The notes below the pieces were generated by a model, which made no database searches, was not told the origin of the DNA, and worked only from the letters and a program-made list of their open reading frames with translations. DNA of 7,695 nt from Spirochaetales bacterium (GTDB lineage: Bacteria; Spirochaetota; Spirochaetia; Treponematales; UBA12059), in NCBI GenBank assembly GCA_016938515.1, contig JAFGUM010000431.1, positions 1 to 7,695 on the forward strand, read 5' to 3'. Shown here piece after piece: positions 1 to 5,267 of this stretch. Each line of letters begins with the position of its first letter. The first letter of the stretch is position 1. Position numbers and translations under genes: made by a program.

Positions 1-315
1 GCGGCGCTTGCCGAATTTCGACCTGGAACGATCAGATAATCCGGCGATCAGCGGATCGGTTATGGCATCGAATAGTCGCCCCAGCGCAAACACGAGGCCG
101 ATGACCGTAAGCCCGAACAGGACCGACGTGCCCGACCGGATAAGCGGCACGACGTTTTCCTGTACGATGAATGGGCCGAATTCTATGCCAGGAGGGGGCA
201 GATAGAAATATACCAGCTTGGAGCCGACGGCGAAGCTGGCCAGTGACCAGCCGAACTGGCCGAGCGCGTACATCCATTTACGCCATAGGGGTAAGGAGAG
301 CATAGTCGTTGTCAT
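1..315 (-). CDS. GPH/MelB-type sugar:cation symporter, N-terminal fragment
   Basis: The gene runs leftward and is cut by the window edge after exactly 105 codons. It has the N-terminal part of a glycoside-pentoside-hexuronide (MelB-like, MFS_2) secondary transporter of the inner membrane, which family knowledge links to sodium- or proton-coupled sugar uptake. Residues 18-40 and about 66-88 are hydrophobic helices. The family signature is clear: residues 82-105 read FDAITDPLIAGLSD followed by RSRSKFGKRR, matching the usual D-x-x-TDP-x-x-G-x-x-SDR-x-x-(S/T)-(R/K)-x-G-(R/K)-(R/K) cytoplasmic loop. In MelB the first Asp of this loop region takes part in cation binding. The ATG at 315 is chosen because AAAGGA (plus-strand 322-327) lies 6 nt upstream; the ATG at 303 has no comparable site. 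Full-length relatives have about 450-500 residues, so three quarters is missing. The substrate cannot be told. It is divergent from the gene at 557. Confidence 0.9.
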   Translation of the reverse strand, partial: MTTTMLSLPLWRKWMYALGQFGWSLASFAVGSKLVYFYLPPPGIEFGPFIVQENVVPLIRSGTSVLFGLTVIGLVFALGRLFDAITDPLIAGLSDRSRSKFGKRR

Positions 316-330
316 CGGTTTTCCTTTGTG

Positions 331-445
331 TAGTTCATCGAACCTTGTGTCTCGGCTAAAAACGCTACCACAGAACGTATGGTTGTAGTCCTCTACTGCT
401 TGTGGCAGTAGAGGTTGTTGAGCAGGCACAAGCTTCGATGTACTA
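331..445. repeat. 115-bp inverted-repeat element with TA ends (MITE-like or regulatory dyad)
   Basis: The left arm (331-352) and the right arm (424-445) are reverse complements at 19 of 22 positions. One of the three differences is a G-U pair in RNA. The shared core is CATCGAA-x-CTTGTG. The outermost two bases on each side are TA, as in miniature elements mobilised by IS630/Tc1-type transposases, which duplicate a TA target. That link is an inference, because no transposase or second copy is in the window. The left arm begins 3 nt before the AAAGGA ribosome-binding site of the MelB-like gene, so the dyad would also form most of that gene's leader if transcription starts to its right. An operator pair for a dimeric regulator is the main alternative. 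Confidence 0.55.
390..414. repeat. Perfect 10-bp stem, 5-nt loop hairpin inside the dyad
   Basis: CCTCTACTGC (390-399) and GCAGTAGAGG (405-414) are perfect reverse complements around the loop TTGTG. There is no T tract after it on either strand (TTGTTG on plus, ACTACAA on minus), so it does not look like a standard terminator, and none is needed between divergent genes. It may be an operator or an RNA structural element. GCTTGTG (398-404), which spans the stem base and loop, is also the reverse complement of CACAAGC (427-433), giving an alternative pairing. Confidence 0.6.
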
Positions 446-556
446 GGATAGTTTTCACTGAGAAACTAAAGCAGTGTACGACGAAGCTCTATCGTCGGCA
501 AGTAAAATTGTGAGAAATCAGCGGCAAAAGTACACGCTACGGTGTAGTATGTCCGT

Positions 557-1138
557 ATGGTTACGGGTGAATTGCAGGCAATAGTGGATTTTATACTCAA
601 CAAGGCCAATCAGGCTGAATTTGAGGTTATTGCCAAGGCGTGTGAGAGGCGCAGGAAGGATATGGGTAGGTACGCCGGACTCGGCGGCCTCAATCCTGGC
701 GCTCTCGCGGAAAAAATGGCGGCATCGGTACAGCAAGGCGTTCAGGCAAGCCTGGATGGGCTGAGGAATTCGGTGCGGGACTATGTCGCTCGAATCGTCA
801 GGCAGAAGGAGCCTGGCGCGAGCGACGCCGACATCGAGGCTTTGCTCGACAGCGTGCTGCCAGACCGATCCGATGCCACGCAGGCACCGCCGCACGCGCC
901 GGGTGACGATCTGCCTCCTGAAGCCATCGCCATGATGGTACGCGACTTTTGTGACTACTCGATGGGTATGATGCCGCCTTCAAAGCAGCAGGAGCTGTGG
1001 GAGCGTATGCCCGACTGGCAGAACCTGTACTGGAAGGCTCTGTCTCCGGAGCTCAGGGCCTTCGTCAAGGGGCGGCTGGAAGGCCGGCTCGAAGAGGACG
1101 AATTCTGGTCGGCGGTGTTCAGCCTGCTCGGGCTGTAG
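557..1138 (+). CDS. Hypothetical helical protein, 193 aa
   Basis: I do not recognise a named family. The protein has no signal peptide or membrane segment, so it is probably cytoplasmic. Residues 1-100 are predicted helical and charged, with an early stretch FILNKANQAEFEVIAKACER followed by RRKDMGRY, a Gly-rich GLGGLNPG at about 41-48, and a long amphipathic helix at about 49-85. Residues 103-122 are a Pro/Asp-rich linker. The C-terminal part (123-193) is rich in aromatic and acidic residues (ELWERMPDWQNLYWKAL, then RLEEDEFWSAVFSLLGL). The two-part shape suggests a protein-interaction or regulatory role, but nothing shows a reaction. Coding bias matches its neighbours (ATA, AGG and GC-rich third positions), which supports a real gene. 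No ribosome-binding site precedes the ATG. A weak TAGTAT at 545-550 would place transcription at the start codon, hinting at a leaderless message. I have a faint memory of similar unnamed proteins in spirochaetes, which I cannot verify. Confidence 0.75.
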   Translation: MVTGELQAIVDFILNKANQAEFEVIAKACERRRKDMGRYAGLGGLNPGALAEKMAASVQQGVQASLDGLRNSVRDYVARIVRQKEPGASDADIEALLDSVLPDRSDATQAPPHAPGDDLPPEAIAMMVRDFCDYSMGMMPPSKQQELWERMPDWQNLYWKALSPELRAFVKGRLEGRLEEDEFWSAVFSLLGL

Positions 1139-1144
1139 TATACT
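1118..1144 (+). promoter_or_regulatory. Possible promoter for hutH overlapping the previous stop codon
   Basis: TATACT at 1139-1144 matches the -10 consensus at five of six positions and directly follows the TAG stop of the upstream gene (1136-1138). The -35 side is weak: TTCAGC at 1118-1123 with a 15-nt gap, or TGTTCA at 1116-1121 with 17 nt. The leader to the hutH ATG would be about 53 nt. It includes GGGGA (1161-1165) and TCCCC (1184-1188), which could form a short stem just before the ribosome-binding site. Confidence 0.3.
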
Positions 1145-1203
1145 GACGCCCTGCATTCGCGGGGACTGATGTATACGATTGTATCCCCTGAAAGGTTCAT
1201 CTC

Positions 1204-2796
1204 ATGGAAACGGTGGTACTGGACGGCCGCGAGGCCAGCGTCAAGGATGTGGTGCTCATAGCGCGGTTTGGCGCGACAGCGGAACTGGCGGAAGAAGCGG
1301 TGCCTCGCATAGAAGCCTCAAGACGCATCGTGGAGCGCTGTGTAGACGAGTCGCTCGTGCGTTACGGCATTACGACTGGTTTTGGCAAGTTCTGTGACGT
1401 GGTCATCAGCAAGGAAAGCAACGAAACGCTCCAGCGAAACCTCATAATGAGCCATGCGGTGGCGGTGGGAACTCCGCTACCGGAGGAAGTGGTCCGCGCC
1501 ATGATGGCGCTGCGCGCCAACGCTCTCATAGTAGGTGATTCGGGGGCCAGGCTATCCACCATTCTGGCGCTACTGGACATGCTCAACGCCGGTGTCGTTC
1601 CCGTGGTGCCTGAAAAAGGTTCACTCGGCGCTTCGGGTGATCTGGCTCCGCTGGCGCACATGGCCTTGTCGCTGTGCGGTATGGGCGAGAGTATGTACCG
1701 CGGGCAGCGAATGCCATCTGCCGACGCCCTGGCGGCGGCTGGGCTGGAACCCGTGGTCCTGGGAGCCAAAGAGGGGCTTGCCCTCATCAACGGTACGCAG
1801 TGTATGACCGCCATAGCGACTCTGGCGGTATACGACGCGTGGAAGCTGGTGCGCACCGCCGACGTAGTGTCTGCGATCACCATGCAGGCGCTACACGGCA
1901 TCACTGACGCCTACGATGCGCGCGTACACGATGCTCGCGGACAGTTTGGCCAGATAGAGTGCGCGGATACGATGCGCGGTCTGCTTGCGGGCTCAGGATT
2001 GACGACAAGGCAGGGGCAGGAGCGCGTGCAGGACGCGTACGCGCTGCGATGCATACCGCAAATTCACGGTGCCTCGCGCGACGCTATCGGCTACGTATTC
2101 GACGTAGTGTCCCGTGAGATAAACGCCGCGACCGACAACCCGCTCATATTCCCGAATCTGGCGGATCCTTCTGGGGGCGATATCATTTCTGGGGGCAACT
2201 TTCATGGTCAGCCAGTCGCGCTTGCGATGGACTTTCTGGGTATAGCGCTGGCTGAGCTGGCCAACGTATCAGAGAGGCGCATAGAACGGCTCGTCAATCC
2301 CGCGCTTTCCAACGGATTGCCAGCCTTTCTCGTAAAAGATGGGGGGCTCAACTCGGGCTTCATGCTGGTGCAGTACACCGCAGCCTCGCTCGTTTCAGAG
2401 AACAAGGTGCTCGCGCACCCCGCCAGCGTAGATTCAATTCCTTCGAGCGCCAACCAGGAAGACCATGTATCGATGGGTACTACCGCCGCTCGCAAAGCGC
2501 GGGAAATACTGGGCAACGCGCGCACCGTGCTGGCGTTGGAGCTGCTCGCCGCGTGCCAGGCGGTAGACCTGCGCGAAGGGTCGGACAACCTGTCTCCGCC
2601 TACGCTTGCCAGCTATCGGGCTTTACGCTCTGCCGCGCCGATGGTAGAGAAAGACAGGATCATGCAGAACGACATCGCCGCCGCGATGGCGCTCATAGCC
2701 GACGGCACCATCCTCCGCGTCGCTGAGGATGCCATGATAGTGGAGGGCGACGTTCTGCCGGATGACTCCTCCGATGCGGGGCCGGATGTTCCTTGA
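1204..2796 (+). CDS. hutH: Histidine ammonia-lyase
   Basis: HutH eliminates ammonia from L-histidine to give urocanate, the first step of histidine breakdown, in the cytoplasm. The 530-residue protein has every family hallmark. Ala143-Ser144-Gly145 in GSLGASGDLAPLAH forms the MIO cofactor. Tyr54 (YGITTGFG), Tyr279 and Arg282 (AYALRCIPQIHG), the NFHGQP loop near 333 and Glu419 (ANQEDHVSMG) match active-site positions known from the Pseudomonas enzyme. Ser83-His84 (IMSHA) is the selectivity pair of histidine lyases; tyrosine lyases have HL-like and phenylalanine lyases FL-like pairs here. Start: AAAGG at 1191-1195 lies 8 nt before the ATG. The usual length is about 505-515; the excess is a polar, acidic C-terminal tail (about 518-530), whose codons merge into the next promoter. 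No hutU, hutI or hutG is adjacent, so this copy may act alone or with genes elsewhere. Confidence 0.96.
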   Translation: METVVLDGREASVKDVVLIARFGATAELAEEAVPRIEASRRIVERCVDESLVRYGITTGFGKFCDVVISKESNETLQRNLIMSHAVAVGTPLPEEVVRAMMALRANALIVGDSGARLSTILALLDMLNAGVVPVVPEKGSLGASGDLAPLAHMALSLCGMGESMYRGQRMPSADALAAAGLEPVVLGAKEGLALINGTQCMTAIATLAVYDAWKLVRTADVVSAITMQALHGITDAYDARVHDARGQFGQIECADTMRGLLAGSGLTTRQGQERVQDAYALRCIPQIHGASRDAIGYVFDVVSREINAATDNPLIFPNLADPSGGDIISGGNFHGQPVALAMDFLGIALAELANVSERRIERLVNPALSNGLPAFLVKDGGLNSGFMLVQYTAASLVSENKVLAHPASVDSIPSSANQEDHVSMGTTAARKAREILGNARTVLALELLAACQAVDLREGSDNLSPPTLASYRALRSAAPMVEKDRIMQNDIAAAMALIADGTILRVAEDAMIVEGDVLPDDSSDAGPDVP

Positions 2797-2820
2797 CAGC
2801 GCGAGCTTCCTGGCTAGACT
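2793..2820 (+). promoter_or_regulatory. Sigma70-type promoter for the binding-protein/kinase pair
   Basis: TTGACA (2793-2798) is a perfect -35 box and contains the TGA stop of hutH. After 16 nt comes TAGACT (2815-2820), four of six to the -10 consensus. Transcription would start near 2827, giving a leader of about 27 nt that contains the AGGAG at 2841-2845. The fit of box, spacing and downstream gene makes this the most convincing promoter in the window, though it is unproven. Confidence 0.55.
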
Positions 2821-2840
2821 TGATCGTAGCATAGCCGAAT

Positions 2841-2856
2841 AGGAGCCACCAACGTG
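2841..2856 (+). promoter_or_regulatory. Ribosome-binding site fixing a GTG start
   Basis: AGGAG at 2841-2845 lies 8 nt before GTG at 2854. It supports the GTG as the true start, because only this start gives a complete signal peptide (MKLSR, hydrophobic core, then VFA|QE). Confidence 0.75.
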
Positions 2857-3705
2857 AAGCTCTCGCGGTGTGTCAGTATCTGCATGGTAACCTGCTCATT
2901 GCTTGCTTCGCGGGTGTTTGCGCAGGAGTCAGCCGCGCTGCGCTTCGGAGTCTACCCTATATACGATGCCAAGACGACTATACGCATTTTCCAGCCGCTG
3001 GCGGACTACCTGGCGGAAGCCACTGGTCGTGAGGTGCGGCTCGTATCCGCTGACAGCGGGCAGGCCTTTCTGGAACGGGCTATGGCCGGCTCGTACGACC
3101 TCGTGTGGGGCAATTTTGTCGTCTACCTGAAGCTGCACGAAGCCGGTATCGCTACTGCGGTAGCCAGGGGAACCCCTCCGTTCCGGGGTATGGCGGTAGT
3201 ATCCAGGGACTCGCCGTACCGCTCCGTACACGACCTGGCAGGAACAAGAATTGTCGCGGTATCCAGGGAATCGCTGGCAGGCTACCTGTTTCTGGCCAGA
3301 ATGCTCGAGAACGAGGGGCTCGATATTGATACCGACGCTACGGTAACTTTCGCGCCAAGGGTGGAGTCCATTCCTTTCCTCGTGGACAATGGCAAGGCAG
3401 ACGTAGGGGTCTACGTTGAAGACCTGTACCAGCGGTCACCCGCCTATGATCAGGTAATGACCAGGCTACGCGTCATCGCGCGCTCGCCTCCCATTCCGCA
3501 ATTTCCATTTGCCGTGAGCCTGGCTCTGGATACTCCGTTCCGTGAAGCTCTTGGGAGGGCTCTGGGTGATCTGGATGGATCAGATGATTTTGAACGCACG
3601 TTTCTGCGCGAACTCAGGATAGACAGGGTGGAGCGGGCCGACGACGCTTCATACGACGAATTCCGGGCGTACTACCTATCGGTAACACGGCCAGGCCATG
3701 GGTAG
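2854..3705 (+). CDS. PhnD-like periplasmic substrate-binding protein
   Basis: This 283-residue exported protein belongs to the phosphate/phosphite/phosphonate-type binding proteins (phosphonate-bd, PF12974). Residues 1-23 form a Sec signal peptide (basic MKLSR, hydrophobic core, likely cleavage after VFA). There is no lipobox, so it should be soluble in the periplasm. The first lobe opens with ALRFGVYPIYDAKTTIRIFQ, then PLADYLAEATG, and SYDLVWGNFVVYLKL near 80-94; the crossover FRGMAVVSRDSPYRSVHDLAG (about 110-130) and KADVGVYVED near 181-190 are typical of the fold. No ABC permease or ATPase gene follows. Instead the stop codon overlaps a sensor kinase by 8 nt, which argues for ligand sensing rather than uptake, like the PhnD-type sensor region of TtrS. 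The ligand is unknown; PhnD-like domains bind diverse oxyanions, so phosphonate is only one option. It starts with GTG behind a good AGGAG. Confidence 0.88.
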   Translation: MKLSRCVSICMVTCSLLASRVFAQESAALRFGVYPIYDAKTTIRIFQPLADYLAEATGREVRLVSADSGQAFLERAMAGSYDLVWGNFVVYLKLHEAGIATAVARGTPPFRGMAVVSRDSPYRSVHDLAGTRIVAVSRESLAGYLFLARMLENEGLDIDTDATVTFAPRVESIPFLVDNGKADVGVYVEDLYQRSPAYDQVMTRLRVIARSPPIPQFPFAVSLALDTPFREALGRALGDLDGSDDFERTFLRELRIDRVERADDASYDEFRAYYLSVTRPGHG

Positions 3706-5194
3706 CAGACGAATGAGACCCGTCCGGGCCATGGTGCTTGCCATTAGCTTCGCGGCCAGCCTGATCGCGACGGTGGTGATGGGTGGCGCCTCCATGGCTT
3801 TGGCCCTGGACAGTTCCGTAGGCAATCTTGAGGAGCACGCGGCGTACATGGCCGAAGCGCTCGCGTCGGCGTCGATCGACCAGATGTTCGATGAGGCGTA
3901 TGTTTCCCTTGAAGGAACGGTCAGGGAGTTCGAGGACAAGCCAAACGTCGATGGCGCTTACATAGCGGATACTGGTGGCCGCATAGTCGCTTCGCTCGAA
4001 CCGAAGCTACTCGGCATGGATGCGCGCGACGCGTACCCGGGAGCCGTAGTCAGGGAAACCGGCCACGACGGGCTGGACAACCCCAACCTGGCTCCTAACG
4101 CCAGGCGGTCGATGGCTTTTACCCTGGGGATGCTCGGCGTCGACGAACTCGTGTGGAGCTGGCCCATAGACTACAATGGCCTGGTTCTGGGGGAAGCGTC
4201 GATAGTGCTGTCGCTCGACGGCGTGCGGGAGCGCGTATCCTGGATCCTGTGGACGGGAGCCGTCGCTGGCCTCGTCGCGTTTGCGGCGGCATCGGCGATA
4301 GCCCTGCCGCTGGCACTCGGCGTTACGACTCCGATAGAACGTCTTACCGTGCTCGCGAAGCGCGTTGAAGCCGGTGAATCTCCGGGAGAGCCACCACCAT
4401 CGGGCATCCGCGAAGTGTCGGTGCTCGCGCGTTCGATGTGTGATATGGCCATCTCTCTGGCCGCCAGAAACGCGGCTACCGAGCAGGCCAGATCCATGGC
4501 ATCCCGGGCCCGCGACGAAGCCCAGGCGAGCGCCAATAGGCTTGAGGGCGCGCTGCACGAGAAAACGGTGTTGCTGCGCGAAGTACACCACCGCGTAAAG
4601 AACAACCTGCAGGTTATTATGAGCCTTCTGCACCTGCAGATGGACAGCATGCGCGACCCATACGACAAAGCTGCCCAGGAGCAGAGCCTGGCCAGGATCA
4701 GGTCCATGTCGCTGGTACACGAGATGCTGTACCAGTCGGAGGATCTGGCTCATATAGACCTGCGGGACTACCTGCAAACGCTGTGCGAGGATAGCATCGG
4801 GAACTACCACGATCTGACCGCGGTATTTCTGGTTATCGAAGTTCCTCCCATATCGATGGGCATTGATGAAGCTGTTCCACTCGGTCTTATCGTAAACGAG
4901 CTTGCTACCAACGCGCTCAAGCACGCATTCCCAGGGAGGCCTGAAGGTACGCTACGGTTGACTATGACCGAATCGCGCGACCCAGGCTCAAGTGGATGCA
5001 ATGGAGCGGAGGTTCTCATACTGGAAGTAGCAGATGATGGTGTTGGCTCCCCTGCTGGGCAGGCACCGGTACCGGCGCTCGGCCTAACGCTTGTAGGAGC
5101 GCTGGTTTCACAGCTGGAAGGCTCAGCCACGTGGGACTGGAACGACGGATGCCGGTTCAGGCTGTGCTTTCCCAGACGCGCGTTCTACCCATAA
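3698..5194 (+). CDS. Membrane sensor histidine kinase, HisKA_2 type
   Basis: This 498-residue kinase has a clear modular order. Residues 11-37 are the first membrane helix. About 38-180 form an extracytoplasmic sensor region with a Cache-like stretch (VDGAYIADTGGRIVAS, 84-99). Residues 183-208 are the second membrane helix, followed by a HAMP-like linker (about 209-260) and an Ala/Arg/Glu-rich coiled coil (about 255-292). The dimerisation/phosphoacceptor box is REVHHRVKNNLQ (294-305), the HisKA_2/HWE-related form; His298 is the likely phosphorylated residue. The ATP-binding domain has the N box VNELATNALKHAF (399-411), DDGVG (446-450) and LGLTLVGALV (461-470). It should autophosphorylate in response to a signal at its outer domain, possibly the liganded binding protein encoded just upstream, with which it overlaps by 8 nt. 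Only a weak ribosome-binding site precedes ATG 3698 (ATG 3713 is an alternative), suggesting translational coupling. No response regulator is adjacent, so its target is unknown. Confidence 0.92.
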   Translation: MGSRRMRPVRAMVLAISFAASLIATVVMGGASMALALDSSVGNLEEHAAYMAEALASASIDQMFDEAYVSLEGTVREFEDKPNVDGAYIADTGGRIVASLEPKLLGMDARDAYPGAVVRETGHDGLDNPNLAPNARRSMAFTLGMLGVDELVWSWPIDYNGLVLGEASIVLSLDGVRERVSWILWTGAVAGLVAFAAASAIALPLALGVTTPIERLTVLAKRVEAGESPGEPPPSGIREVSVLARSMCDMAISLAARNAATEQARSMASRARDEAQASANRLEGALHEKTVLLREVHHRVKNNLQVIMSLLHLQMDSMRDPYDKAAQEQSLARIRSMSLVHEMLYQSEDLAHIDLRDYLQTLCEDSIGNYHDLTAVFLVIEVPPISMGIDEAVPLGLIVNELATNALKHAFPGRPEGTLRLTMTESRDPGSSGCNGAEVLILEVADDGVGSPAGQAPVPALGLTLVGALVSQLEGSATWDWNDGCRFRLCFPRRAFYP

Positions 5195-5212
5195 AAGAAG
5201 GCTTTCTGAACA

Positions 5213-5244
5213 GCGCGGGCTGTCCCTGCTTGGACAGCCCGCGC
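5213..5244. terminator. Strong hairpin between convergent genes, probable bidirectional terminator
   Basis: GCGCGGGCTGTCC (5213-5225) and GGACAGCCCGCGC (5232-5244) form a perfect 13-bp, very GC-rich stem with a CTGCTT loop. It sits 18 nt after the kinase stop and 23 nt before the thiolase stop, where two convergent transcripts should end. The plus strand continues with ATTGTC and lacks a T run. On the minus strand a loose T-rich stretch (TTCTTTT) comes only about 20 nt later. It may therefore work as a stable 3' end or a roadblock more than as a textbook intrinsic terminator. Confidence 0.7.
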
Positions 5245-5267
5245 ATTGTCTGAGGGTGTAGCGGACC

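Larger units (their letters stand above)
316..556. other. Divergent intergenic region with nested inverted repeats
   Basis: No open reading frame of note lies here. The spacer separates two divergent genes and is denser in inverted repeats than any other part of the window. It holds a large dyad at 331-445, a perfect hairpin at 390-414, a second imperfect stem at 431-443 with 476-488, and a small stem TAGTTT (449-454) with AAACTA (463-468). A short dyad, TACAC-N6-GTGTA, sits at 531-546 close to the rightward start. None of the hairpins is followed by a T run on either strand, so classic intrinsic terminators are unlikely. Regulatory sites, a structured leader or a small mobile element are all possible. 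Confidence 0.7.

Noticed and set aside
390..488. tRNA or a known riboswitch in the divergent spacer
   Set aside because: There is no acceptor stem, T-loop (GTTCRANNC) or CCA pattern, and the stems do not match any riboswitch core I know.
1204..2796. Phenylalanine or tyrosine ammonia-lyase or an aminomutase instead of histidine lyase
   Set aside because: The selectivity pair is Ser83-His84 and Glu419 is present, as in histidine lyases.
3199..3269. Direct repeat GTATCCAGGGA 60 bp apart in the binding-protein gene
   Set aside because: It encodes similar short peptides (VSRDS, VSRES) within the reading frame and is most likely coincidental; no longer similarity surrounds it.
2854..3705. Component of a phosphonate ABC importer (phnD of a phnCDE operon)
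   Set aside because: No permease or ATPase gene follows; the next gene is an overlapping histidine kinase.
4007..4924. Long 305-codon open frame on the minus strand inside the kinase gene
   Set aside because: It is antisense to a gene with a full set of kinase motifs, its translation shows no recognisable domain, and high GC favours long opposite-strand frames.
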